Source: Siphonodentalium dalli
Lineage: Eukaryota > Mollusca > Scaphopoda > Gadilida > Siphonodentaliidae
Direction: 5' to 3'
Assembly: GCA_032622095.1 (NCBI GenBank)
Contig: CP136068.1
Location: forward strand, 54,398,025-54,462,024
DNA length: 64,000 nucleotides
Shown: positions 39,086 through 48,906 of the stretch, in pieces
Layout of the letters: every line of letters starts with the position of its first letter
How positions within the stretch are numbered: position 1 is the stretch's first letter
The notes under the pieces: generated by a model
The model's input: the letters and a program-made list of their open reading frames with translations, nothing else
Database searches by the model: none
Told to the model about the DNA's origin: nothing
Position numbers and translations under genes: made by a program

Positions 39086-40589
39086 ATGCCCAGCGATACC
39101 TATATCGATTGGCATGTGTCGCTCGTCAACGTTTCAGCAGGAAGGGAGCCTGATGTTGAAATGTAAACCGCTGAAAGAAGCACTCAATGTGATAAATACA
39201 AAAGGCTTTTACCACCCAAGGCGCACCTGTTATTATGGAAATCCATATATTAATCTTATGAGACTGGTGGCATATTGTGATCGCCAGCGAACAGAATTGG
39301 AGAGGTGATTAAAAATCACTCTATAGATACTGACACACAATGTTCTGTTGAAATGAAACTCCTAATTGAAAATACCGCTAGGTTTATCGACGCTCCGTGG
39401 GTCTACTTGGATAGATCTTGAAACTTATGATGCAGAATAGCTTTTACCTTCCTTTAACTCAATTGCAAATTAATTGATTAATATTGGCATCTATCACAAA
39501 GAAATGGGTTCATCGTCCAAACCATGACTAAAACGCACACTGCCATACATATTTAATAGAAAACATTTTTGACATAGAATCATACATCCTGGGACCCAAC
39601 TTTAGCCCTAGCCTGTGTACATATTCCGTCCTTTTCCAGTCATTTTTTTTAATTTGGCACAGATATTAAACATCGTTGGAACCTGCAATTCTGAGTTTGG
39701 TTGGAACCATTTTTGTCGAGTTCTTGTCATTTTTGCCGACTTTTCTAGCTCGTTAGCGCAATAACTTGAACAAATATTAACCGATTTTAACAATGTTTTG
39801 CGTAAGAGCTGTTTTTTTAAAATATCTTGGACGAGTTCGAAAACCAGACTTATCCGATCTTTTCTACCGCAATTATGGCCCCTAGTTTGACGAATTTTCT
39901 TGATTTTCAACATTTGAGGTTTCCGGATGATGACATTTATTCCGGACATATCCAATCCTTCAGTTAGCCACCGTCTCCATGGACATTGAGGTCGGTCGAC
40001 CTTTTATTTAATATGATTTGCGACGGTCATATCAGTGTATTATTTCTAGATGAAGACAATCCAACTCGACCACCCATCGGACACTTGAATTATTCTAAAC
40101 CACACAACTATCGGCATTGCCGCGCCGTATATATCAGTACCAGATTCCTAGATTATATCCACGGTCCCCACACTACTTTCCCACCCATCGGAAACATGAA
40201 TTATCAAAAAAATGCTCTTCATTGTTCGGTCCACAAAATTTTAGGAGACAACGATACGATTAGGTGCCATTAATGTAGCAGGTATAATTCCATGCGCATT
40301 AAGATTCGTCGACTAAGATTGTTACAAGTAACACCAGGGAGGTACAGCTTCACCTATGTAGCCTCTGATGTCTACATATATAGAGTACATACAGTTTGCA
40401 TTGGTGTGTGGCACCGTGGTATGGTATATATCATCTCATTCAAAACCAGCTAAATAATCTTTTAATTCTTATTTTTTTTTAAACGCAGATTCACCCATAT
40501 TAGCATTGCGCTGTATCAACCCAATTTATTATGCTGTAATGCCGTTGAAGGTTGTTTGTGAGTTTGTGAGTAGCTTCATATATGCCCTT
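39086..40589. other. intergenic, nothing recognised
   Basis: Only short, unsupported open frames. Confidence 0.4.
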
Positions 40590-42284
40590 ACACAAGTTCC
40601 ATGCATTCCGTTACTAGTTCCCACGGGTAAATGAATATGCTTATGAGACCCCCCGTACGAATGTACCCCCACATACCAAGTTTCATCGAAATTCCGTGAT
40701 ATTCGGGCGTTTGACCTTGAAATGACCCGATTTCAAGGTCAATGTCACGTCGCACGGACAAATTAATAGGCCTATGCCAGTTCTCGGCCGAAAATACCCC
40801 CACATACCAAGTTTCATCGAAATCGGTTCGGCCGTTTTCGAGTCCATCGCGAACACACAGACAGACACACAGACAGACAGATCTTCCAAAATATATAATA
40901 CTAGAAGGTGATCCGACTTCGTCCGGGCTATTCAAAAACCAAATTTCAAGTCGATAGCTCCACCCGTTTCCGAGATCTGGTCTGCGCATGCGCGAAGCTG
41001 GCGTCGCACGGGCTCGGCGACCCGATAAAATTCGTATCCGGGGCAAGATACATTCACATACCAAATTTCAAGTCGATAGCTCCACCCGTTTCCGAGATAT
41101 ATAGCCCAATGTCATTTGCGGATACCTCGGCCGGTGATGAGTTAACGCGACATCGGCCGGTTAAGAGTTAACGCGATCACGTCACGATATGTTGATGGCG
41201 TATTATATTTACGCAATGTATTTCGATGAGCGAAGCATGGTCCTGCGTTCTTCCCGATAATTAAGGTAGAAACTTTAAACGTACACAGGCGTGTGATACA
41301 TCATTGGAAAGATGAAGCGCCACAGATTCTAACCGTGCAATTTATTATTCGCACTATATCGAATCGATTTGTGAGCACCGAACTGAAATATATTAGCGCA
41401 AAACGGTGTAAAAACAGATTTGACCGCGGCACGTGAAAAGTTGACATCGGATCTGAAAATTGATAGGCCCATGCCACCCCCCGGCCGAAAATACCCCCAC
41501 ATACCAAGTTTCATCGAAATCGGCTCGGTCGTTTTCGAGTCCATCGCGATCACACACACACACACACACACACACACAGATCTTCCAAAATATATAATAG
41601 ACTAGAAGGTGACCCGACTTCGTCCGTGCTTTGACCTTGAATTGACCATTTTGAAGGTCAAGGTCAGGTGGGGTCAAACACCAACACCCCAAAAATGGTG
41701 GAAATCGGCCCAGCGGATACCGGGAAATCGGCCCAGCGGATACCGAGATACCCTATGCATCAAATTTCGTCCGTAAAAATCCGCCAGTTTAACCCGATTT
41801 GATTTCCACTCAAGTATATAAACGCGCCTCATATACACACGCTCATTAATTATCAAGTTTCAACGTGCCCGAGATATCGCCAAGACGTCTGAAACAGTCA
41901 AATGCATCCGCTGGTTAAGCGTTAACGTGATCTAACGTTATGACCTCTAACGGCGTCATAGAAGTTATGCATTGTTTTTATCCTTGATAATTGAGGCAGA
42001 TAACTAAAACGGATACATACGCATTATATATCGTTGGAAAGAGGAAACACGAAAGATTCTCACAGTGTCATTATTATGACTGGCATTTTATTATTCGCGC
42101 TGTTTCGAATCGATTTGTAAGCACCGAACTCAAATGAAAGTCCCGTAACACAGCGTAAAAACAGATTTGACCTCGGCACGTGAAAAGTTGATCTCGGATC
42201 TGAAAATTAATATGCCTATGCCACTTCCCGACCGATAGTATACCCTCACATATTGAAGTTTCATCGCGAACACACACACAGACA

Positions 42285-42315
<31 letters not shown>

Positions 42316-42335
42316 AGATCTTCCAAAATATATAA
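40590..42335. repeat. dispersed repeat, three diverged copies with CA microsatellites
   Basis: Copies end at about 40910, 41625 and 42335. Each contains ACATACCAAGTTTCATCGAA (degenerate in the last copy), a CA/CAGA run (or a C-run and CA-run at 42285-42317), and GATCTTCCAAAATATATAA. The first two are followed by CTAGAAGGTGA and CCGACTTCGTCCG. The middle parts share TTTGACC...GGCACGTGAAAAGTTGA. Family not identified. No coding capacity. Confidence 0.8.
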
Positions 42336-42356
42336 GAGATATATATATATATATAG

Positions 42357-42395
<39 letters not shown>
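42336..42395. repeat. AT microsatellite
   Basis: An (AT)n run of about 55 bp with one GC interruption. Confidence 0.95.
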
Positions 42396-43238
42396 CCAAT
42401 GTCTGTTCCATAACAATTTACAGGGACCATCTCGATAACAATAGAGAGGTCTATTTTTGGTACTTTTTTTTACAAGAAAGATAATGGATAAGATAGTAGG
42501 GTTAGAATTTTCTAAAGTGACGCTGTTGTTGTCAGGGGCACAAAAGGGGAGAAGGGCAGAAAAAAAATTGTCGCCGATTTCCACCAAACATAATCATCTC
42601 CATGAGGAATCTAATGGTGTGGTTTACAGACGTCAATAGTGGCGCTATTTGAGTCAGGGATGCATGGAAGGGGAGAGGTGCACAATAATTAACTCACCTG
42701 TTTAACGCCGATTTCCACAAAGTTGATACACATTCTTCTCTATGAAACGAGGAATCTAATCGTGTGCTTCCAAGATGGCAAAAGTGGCGCTATTTTAGTC
42801 AGGAATGCAGTGCAGGGAGAGGGGCACCAAAATCGCAAAAAGCCAATTTGGCATTTTTGGCGGCTATGTTTTTCGGTGGTTACCATGGCAACCATAGGCT
42901 TTCCCTAGCTTGGCATGATATCCAAATCCACAAGATATCACCTCAGGATGTTGTATACAAAGTTTGTTGCTTTTACCTTAAAATGCACGATTCACCCTTT
43001 TTTGACACGGAGCCGCTCTACTATATCACATGTATCTGTGTATTGTTTTAACAGTAAGTAAATTTGTCTGTATGTATGTCTGCCATTTGATTGTTTGTCT
43101 CGTATGCCTGCTTGTCTGACTGTCGTATGTGTGTCTGTAAGTACGATATGGCTGTATATATATACATGGGTGGTGCTGGGGAAATGGTCGGCTCCGAGTC
43201 GGTAAGACTGCACAAAGGCATTGGCGTTTGTGGGTCTT

Positions 43239-43240
<2 letters not shown>
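42396..43240. other. intergenic with diverged 150-bp duplications
   Basis: Between about 42490 and 42850 three weak direct copies share GAGGAATCTAATGGTGTG and GTGGCGCTATTTGAGTCAGG. No gene is recognised. Confidence 0.45.

Positions 43241-43281
<41 letters not shown>
43241..43281. repeat. AG microsatellite
   Basis: A pure (AG)n run of about 40 bp. Confidence 0.97.
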
Positions 43282-43284
<3 letters not shown>

Positions 43285-43551
43285 CTGATTCGGGTCCAAC
43301 TCCGGCTTGGTCGTCTCGGAGTATGCTATTTCTCTGTCTGTAAGTACGATATGGCTGTAGAATGGAATGTCTACTTTATGTAGTGCATGAGTGTGTGTAT
43401 ATGTGTAGTTGGTTCATCATACATATTGAGATATGTGTTGTAGATATGTTTGTAATCTTAAATTTCTTATACACTGTGTTACGTACCAAATTGTGTTTCT
43501 TCTCATAATATAAACATTTATATATGAATCTCCATATATGGAGGATAATAA

Positions 43552-43553
<2 letters not shown>

Positions 43554-43598
<45 letters not shown>
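43554..43598. repeat. TA microsatellite
   Basis: A (TA)n run of about 45 bp. A TATG-rich stretch follows at 43640-43693. Confidence 0.97.
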
Positions 43599-43599
<1 letters not shown>

Positions 43600-43689
43600 G
43601 GAACAAGCGTTCATTTGTATATATATTTTTTAGAACTTCTGTATGTATGTATGTGTGTAGCTAAATATGTATGTATGTGTGTATGTATG

Positions 43690-43850
43690 TGTGTTATTGA
43701 CTCGAAAACTTCTCGACCGATCCGATTCAAATATGGTGTGCAGGCCCACTGCATGATCCCGGGAACAATATGGGCGGGTCCAATTTCACGTGCGACCGTG
43801 TCCTTAACCTTGACCTCGCTCATATAGGTATGTTTCTCAACCGACCCGAC
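43690..43850. repeat. target-site dispersed repeat, left half
   Basis: GATCCCGGGAACAATATGGG, then CGGGTCCAATTTCACGTGCG and CCTTAACCTTGACCTCGCTC, ending ACCGACCCGAC at the Polinton edge. The same repeat resumes on the other side (59962-60090) in the same orientation. The Polinton therefore landed inside a tandem pair of this repeat. Confidence 0.85.
43845..43850 (+). other. target site duplication, left (CCCGAC)
   Basis: CCCGAC directly before AGAAGAATAGG. The identical hexamer follows the right end at 59962. Six-base duplications are the rule for Polinton integrases. Confidence 0.93.
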
Positions 43851-44915
43851 AGAAGAATAGGCGCCTCGTTCGCTTCACATCTAAAAATAGAATCTTTGGG
43901 GTCTAAAATTGGTTGTACTAAAATATTCCCAAAATATCAAAACCCAAAAAAAAATTCAAAACTTCAAAAATTTATTTTTTCCAAAAAATTTCAAAATCCC
44001 AAAACTTCCAAAAAATTTTAAAACCCCAAAATTTAAAAAGAAAAAATTTCAAAACCCTCAAAATTATTTCTCCAAAAAAAGTTTAAATAAAAAATTTATA
44101 ACGAGTTTTCGGTTTCTGATAATCTCGATATTAAAAAATGTCGAATGTTAAATTATTTGCGTGTAATATCTTTCGTTATTTTTTTTTGTTCAAATATTTT
44201 TCATGAAATTATTAATCGATGTTTAGAAATAGCTTTATTGGACATTGTGACCATCGATATGAATGCATACATTCCAGTGTTTTATCGGACGCAGTTCATA
44301 TAATTGTCATACCTGAAAATAGACACCATTACTTTTACATAAATAATAAAGAGCGTTTATTCTTTACACTCTCTATCCCATATGACAGGTGTGTATTATC
44401 GTGAATTATTGGAAGTATTGAGATGTACTATGTTGAATCACTAACGGTCGAAAATTGTAATGTGAAATTACAACCCTCCAGAATGAATTGTCATATTCGC
44501 TGTACACGCAATCACACACGCGACATTGGTGGTAACAATGTGTCTTTCACACTTTGCTTTACCAAATGAATTATATTATTTCCCCGTTCACAGTTATATG
44601 CTATTCAGAAAACATATCGATTTAATGTCTGAACAAACGGGGTTAGTATCAATTAAGGTTGATAAACTGTGTCATTCAGACGATAATTAGTTAGCCAAAA
44701 CATGCATACGTCCAGGACACTCAATTATAGAAATTGCTTTGATGACATTGTTATAACAACATTACGTAATAACCACTTATCACTCCAGTCACACTTACGA
44801 TCATATACCGAAACTACAGGTAGCACCGATGATGTAACATTATATCACTGCTATTGTACCAATGATAGGTTCAGACATGTTCGATGTTTAGAAAATACAT
44901 AATGTGCAGGTGTTC
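43851..44915 (+). repeat. Polinton left terminal inverted repeat
   Basis: Matches the reverse complement of 58894-59961 with few differences and one indel near 44895. The outer 250 bp contain runs of TTCAAAACCCCAAAA-like words. Small open frames inside (44219-44404, 44702-44902) are mirrored exactly in the other repeat and are not believed to be genes. AATAAAGAGCGTT lies at 44345-44357. Confidence 0.95.
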
Positions 44916-45121
44916 ACTTGACAAGAGATTTTGTACACTCAATCACAGACCAACGTGATAATACCAGCCCACACCCCACCCCCAACATCCACCAAACACC
45001 TTCACATCACTTACCAAAACCAATGATGTTATAAGAACTGTAGGTTTTTATAATATTATAGCTTGCAGTGTCATCCTGGTAATTCATTTACAACCGCCAT
45101 AACAAATGTTTACTTATGATG

Positions 45122-45129
45122 TATATAAG
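45122..45129 (+). promoter_or_regulatory. TATA box of the ATPase gene
   Basis: TATATAAG 48-55 bp before the ATPase ATG, in a non-coding stretch just inside the inverted repeat. It is conserved in the second element at 62729. A run of A leads directly into the ATG. Confidence 0.6.
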
Positions 45130-45176
45130 AACTGTATAGCTACTAATAAATAGGACACAGTGAACACAAAAAAAAA

Positions 45177-45842
45177 ATGGGTCCAATTAACCATAGCTCC
45201 ATACCGTTTGAACCTTGTTCTAGTATTTGCATCACCGGACCAACTGGTTCTGGTAAGACGAGATGGGTCTACAGATTCCTGCAAAATCTTAATGGAATGT
45301 ATTCTAGAGATCCACCTAAGAAAATAATGTACTGTTACGGTATTTATCAAAATTTCTATGATGAAATTGAATCATCAATCGAAAATTTGGTCATGCATCA
45401 AGGATTACCTACCCAAACAGAAATCGAAGAATTTGCTGACGGTAAACATAATATGTTAATATTAGACGACTTGATGCATCGCATTATTGACCAAAAAGAG
45501 ATTGAAACACTATTTACGCAGCAAACTCATCATCGCTGTCTTTCGGTGCTGTTTATTTCACAAAATTTATACGCACAAGGCAAGGCTGCGAGAACTATAG
45601 CCTTAAACACAGGATATCTAATTTTATTCAAAAATTTGAGGGATGGATCACAAATTTCCACATTGGGTAGACAATTGTATCCCGGTAAATCTAAAGTACT
45701 CATTGAGGCATACAAGGATTGTATGAAGAAACCATTTGCGTATCTTATAATAGATATGTCCCCTCACACTGAGGATAAATACAGGCTACGAACAGACGTG
45801 TTTCCCAACCAAGACCCTATAATTTACGTACCTACTACGTAA
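45177..45842 (+). CDS. Polinton packaging ATPase (A32/FtsK-HerA type)
   Basis: A 221-residue P-loop ATPase expected to drive packaging of element DNA into capsids. Walker A is GPTGSGKT at residues 21-28. Walker B is MLILDD at 93-98. Then comes the family-typical LSVLFISQNLYAQGKAART (122-140), with the sensor Q/N before the conserved basic segment. Length is usual for Polinton ATPases. The ATG at 45177 follows an A-run and a TATA box. It is first in a run of closely packed + strand genes. The second element (62783-63448) encodes an identical protein. Confidence 0.93.
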   Translation: MGPINHSSIPFEPCSSICITGPTGSGKTRWVYRFLQNLNGMYSRDPPKKIMYCYGIYQNFYDEIESSIENLVMHQGLPTQTEIEEFADGKHNMLILDDLMHRIIDQKEIETLFTQQTHHRCLSVLFISQNLYAQGKAARTIALNTGYLILFKNLRDGSQISTLGRQLYPGKSKVLIEAYKDCMKKPFAYLIIDMSPHTEDKYRLRTDVFPNQDPIIYVPTT

Positions 45843-45882
45843 TAAGAAGGGGACAGTATCGGAGCTGAGTCGCGACGATAAA

Positions 45883-46206
45883 ATGAGTCGATTATTACGT
45901 AATGAGTTGAATTTTGTCAGACTATTGACATCAACCCAATCAAGATCTCAACGAAACGCATTATTGACATCGATAACTAATAATCAGTTGAAAGTTCTGG
46001 TTGAAATTACGATCAATTTACTACATGATAGTTTAACAGTTACAGTTCAACAAAAAGCTAAATTACGGCGATATAAATCATTTTATATATTCTTGGGTGA
46101 TAAATCTGTGAGTTTGTTGAGGAAAAGAAAAAGTGTGAATAATCACTCAACCGCCATTGCTTTGATGTTGAACATCGTTGAACCTAAATTGAAACAGTTT
46201 TTGTGA
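45883..46206 (+). CDS. Polinton small protein, 107 aa, unknown
   Basis: Not recognised. A basic, mostly helical protein rich in Leu and Arg (LLRNELNFVRLLTSTQSRSQ at the start) ending VEPKLKQFL. It lies 40 bp after the ATPase and its stop TGA overlaps the next ATG (TGATG). Three residue differences separate it from its copy at 63489-63812, in keeping with a conserved gene. It could be a small capsid or core protein, but nothing in the sequence shows this. Confidence 0.7.
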   Translation: MSRLLRNELNFVRLLTSTQSRSQRNALLTSITNNQLKVLVEITINLLHDSLTVTVQQKAKLRRYKSFYIFLGDKSVSLLRKRKSVNNHSTAIALMLNIVEPKLKQFL

Positions 46207-46574
46207 TGGAGTCTGTGAAGAAAACTGTTTTGATCCCGTATGAAAGATATATGAGGTACACTGAAAAAAGTGAACACAAAAAAGTTTCATCGGAGTCTAA
46301 CATTGAACACAGCGACATCTCGGCAAACAATAGTAGCCATTCCGATGAAATGGATAAAGAAATGGACCCGATGAATAATCAGATTGTTAATACAGTTCAA
46401 ACGACTGAACCTCAGGATGCAATCCAAAAATCAGAAGTTAACACATCGAAAAAGACACATACCAAGCAAAGAAAAAAGAAAATAAGAGGGGTTAAGCGTG
46501 AAATATCTAGACCTCCGGGTATAATCGCCGGTAAACTGACCAAGATAAAGAACAAACGCTGGATATCACTGTGA
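46206..46574 (+). CDS. Polinton small protein, 122 aa, disordered and basic
   Basis: Not recognised. It starts at the ATG at 46206, which overlaps the previous stop. The N-terminus VLIPYERYMRYTEK is followed by a Ser/Asp/Glu/Asn-rich, probably disordered middle. The C-terminus is strongly basic (TKQRKKKIRGVKREI) and ends in PPGIIAGKLTKIKNKRW. A basic tail could bind DNA or other capsid proteins; this is inference. The integrase frame follows at once. Confidence 0.7.
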   Translation: MESVKKTVLIPYERYMRYTEKSEHKKVSSESNIEHSDISANNSSHSDEMDKEMDPMNNQIVNTVQTTEPQDAIQKSEVNTSKKTHTKQRKKKIRGVKREISRPPGIIAGKLTKIKNKRWISL

Positions 46575-46579
46575 ACAAT

Positions 46580-47689
46580 ATGGCCGATTGGAAAGATTAT
46601 TTGAGTTCAATTTATTTTAATCCGGGTCACCCCGCATCGTACTCAGGAGCTACAAAGTTGCATCAGACTGTAAAATCTGAAAATAAGCACAACATTTCCA
46701 AGCGCGAGATTGTGGCGTGGCTACAAAATCATGAAAGTTATTCCCTGACAAAAAGTGTTAGACGAAAATTCCCGAGGTCTCGTGTTATTGTAAACGCTTC
46801 TGACAGTCAATGGGATGGGGACCTCATGGATATGAATGATGTTTCCAAAGACAACGACAATTACACCTACGTGTTAGTAATGATTGACATTTTTTCTAGG
46901 AAGTTATGGTGTGAAGCTATAAAGAGGAAAACTGCAATTAATGTGATCAATGCTATGAAACATATATTTGAAGGTGGAAGAACCCCTCGCGTCCTCCGAA
47001 CGGATCGCGGTTCGGAGTTCACAAACAAACGGGTCAAAAGTTACCTTAAGGGTCTTCATATATCTCAAATTTTTACGCAAAACGAAATGAAAGCCAATTA
47101 TTCGGAACGGGTCATAAAAACTATAAAGCAGAAGATTTCACGTTATATGATAAAGCATAATAATGCTAGATATATCGACATTCTACAAGATATTGTGAAA
47201 AGTTATAACCATACAATACATCGTTCGTTAGGCACCACCCCTGACTCCATAACTGTTGAGAATGAAGATGAGTCTCGTCTCGATCAGTGGTTAATAAGAC
47301 AGAAGGGAGGTGTTAAAAGTAAATTGAAGAAAAAGTTCAAATACAATGTAAATGATATCGTTAGAATATCACACACCAAAGCAGTTTTTGACCGAGAATA
47401 TTCTCAGAAATGGACTGGAGAGTTGTTCAAAGTGACTAAGAGGTTTTACAGGCAGAACATACCCTTGTATACATTGACAGATTTCTTGGATGAAAACATT
47501 GAGGGTGCTTTCTACGAGTCAGAACTTCAAGGGGTGCGCGTTGATGACGAAACAGTTTACAGAATAGATAAAATTGTCAAAAAGAGGAAACGAAAGAGTC
47601 AAACTGAAGTCCTGGTGCACTGGCATTCATGGCCTGACAAATTTAATTCATGGATTTTAGAGTCTGATGTCGACAGATATCAAAATTAA
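46580..47689 (+). CDS. Polinton integrase (DDE) with C-terminal chromodomain
   Basis: A retrovirus/Ty3-type integrase that inserts the element and makes the 6-bp target duplication. I start it at the ATG at 46580; a GTG at 46571 would extend it by three residues. The N-terminal region is followed by the DDE core: D81 in WDGDLMDM, D142 in LRTDRGSEF, E176 in KANYSERVIK. The D-E spacing is the one usual for this family. The C-terminus (about residues 322-368, VYRIDKIVKKRK, then VLVHWHSWPDKFNSWI) has the aromatic pattern of a chromodomain, which probably steers insertion to marked chromatin. 369 residues, uninterrupted. Confidence 0.95.
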   Translation: MADWKDYLSSIYFNPGHPASYSGATKLHQTVKSENKHNISKREIVAWLQNHESYSLTKSVRRKFPRSRVIVNASDSQWDGDLMDMNDVSKDNDNYTYVLVMIDIFSRKLWCEAIKRKTAINVINAMKHIFEGGRTPRVLRTDRGSEFTNKRVKSYLKGLHISQIFTQNEMKANYSERVIKTIKQKISRYMIKHNNARYIDILQDIVKSYNHTIHRSLGTTPDSITVENEDESRLDQWLIRQKGGVKSKLKKKFKYNVNDIVRISHTKAVFDREYSQKWTGELFKVTKRFYRQNIPLYTLTDFLDENIEGAFYESELQGVRVDDETVYRIDKIVKKRKRKSQTEVLVHWHSWPDKFNSWILESDVDRYQN

Positions 47690-47725
47690 TAAGAGCAAGC
47701 TATCCGAGGGGAAACCATTACAATC

Positions 47726-48166
47726 ATGAATAATAGAACAGATACCTTGACGAATATGTTTCAAACAGAACGCGGTCGTCTACATATGAATCTCCTTAAA
47801 TGGATAGGAATTACTATTATGGTAATAACTCTGTCACTACCGGTTATATTAGTTCTAAAGAAGATACCACGTCAGACGGGGGACTATGAATTACGTCATA
47901 CGAATGAGTCACGCCCCCATGATTACGAACAACACCCCTGTGGGTTCGTGAAAAAGTGGACAATACGATCAAACATTACTGTTACATTATGTAATAATCA
48001 AGGGCGCATTTATACACGCATTAGGCGAGTTGTGAATAACACTCCCGCGATTATAAGTATTCCGTATAACCAGTGGTCTGCCTTCAAGTATATATTCAGT
48101 GATGTTGATAAAACTATAAGAGAAGAGATGAACATTGATTCTCATTTGAAACAAAATAGAAACTAG
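47726..48166 (+). CDS. Polinton membrane protein with PC4-like C-terminal part
   Basis: 146 residues. A hydrophilic N-terminus leads to one membrane helix (about 22-44, LLKWIGITIMVITLSLPVIL). The C-terminal 70 residues read like a single PC4/p15 half: strand pattern TIRSNITVTLCNNQGRIYT, then IIS-PYNQW and a helix FSDVDKTIRE. This recalls the PC4 order of strands, the I-S-L-x-x-x-Q-W turn and a final D-I-D helix. The membrane anchor argues against a plain coactivator role. Function is unknown and the PC4 resemblance is inference. Confidence 0.65.
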   Translation: MNNRTDTLTNMFQTERGRLHMNLLKWIGITIMVITLSLPVILVLKKIPRQTGDYELRHTNESRPHDYEQHPCGFVKKWTIRSNITVTLCNNQGRIYTRIRRVVNNTPAIISIPYNQWSAFKYIFSDVDKTIREEMNIDSHLKQNRN

Positions 48167-48170
48167 TCAT

Positions 48171-48608
48171 ATGGATAATTATTATCTGTACCTGACTAGC
48201 GACGATTCCATAGATAAATATCCAGATAATCGTCCTCTCGACTTCACAATAGAGTTACCTGGTGTATTAATATTGGAAGGAGCGTGGTTATGTTGTTTGA
48301 AAGACATAAACATAACGGACCATATAGACACGGATTTATTATATATTTGTTCTGACATATGTGGAGAATCAATAGCCTGCGACACATCATCCCCCATCCT
48401 CCGGGTTATAAAGAGAGACACACGTGATACGGGTCATTGGCGGAGTTTTGAGGACTCATTCTACATAAACGTAAGACAGGATAAACTTCAGCGTCTCAGG
48501 ATTTTTATAAGAGGCGATAAACTTTCTAAAATAAATGCAGAAAAAAGAGTGACCTGTACACTACATCTGAAGAAACATGTCGATCACGTATATTCCAATC
48601 GATATTGA
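48171..48608 (+). CDS. Polinton minor capsid (penton-like) protein
   Basis: 145 residues beginning YLYLTSDDSIDKYPDNRPLD, then FTIELPGVLILEGAWLCCL. This is the N-terminal signature of the Polinton minor capsid protein: an S-x-D/N-S turn, YP-x-N, an F-T-x-x-L-P strand, then a G-x-W strand. The family is a single-jelly-roll penton that would occupy the capsid vertices. It ends inside the next gene, overlapping it by 32 nt. It starts 4 nt after the previous stop. Confidence 0.8.
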   Translation: MDNYYLYLTSDDSIDKYPDNRPLDFTIELPGVLILEGAWLCCLKDINITDHIDTDLLYICSDICGESIACDTSSPILRVIKRDTRDTGHWRSFEDSFYINVRQDKLQRLRIFIRGDKLSKINAEKRVTCTLHLKKHVDHVYSNRY

Positions 48609-48906
48609 AAAGTGGAGAAAACATTTCAGGGACATGATTAATGGGAAGTTAACGCCAGATAATGAGGGTCGCTACTTTATTGACAAAACTCAAAATAGCG
48701 ATAGTGAAGAAGAAGACGTTCTAAAACCGCATATTAACGTAGTGACACCCATAGCGCAAGCGATTGAAATGGCCAAAGCCGAAGTTGCAGAAAATAAGTT
48801 GACACAAGCACGTAAGGCGTCCAAAAAAAACAATAAGAGGGTGTTACCTAACGATTTGGCTCATAACCCTAAGAAAGTGAAAACCACCTTTTTCGATAAA
48901 CCATGA
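48577..48906 (+). CDS. Polinton small basic protein, 109 aa, unknown
   Basis: Not recognised. The N-terminal part (IDIEKWRKHFRDMINGKL) is probably helical. An acidic SDSEEED stretch follows, then a lysine-rich tail (KASKKNNKR, NPKKVKTTF). It starts inside the penton gene and its TGA overlaps the major capsid ATG (ATGA). Position next to the capsid genes and the bipartite charge suggest a core or capsid-associated protein; this is inference. Confidence 0.7.
   Translation: MSITYIPIDIEKWRKHFRDMINGKLTPDNEGRYFIDKTQNSDSEEEDVLKPHINVVTPIAQAIEMAKAEVAENKLTQARKASKKNNKRVLPNDLAHNPKKVKTTFFDKP

Noticed and set aside
44219-44902. Small genes inside the Polinton inverted repeats
   Set aside because: They are exactly mirrored in both repeats because the repeats are young, and they match no family. 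In the second element's repeat these frames are disrupted.
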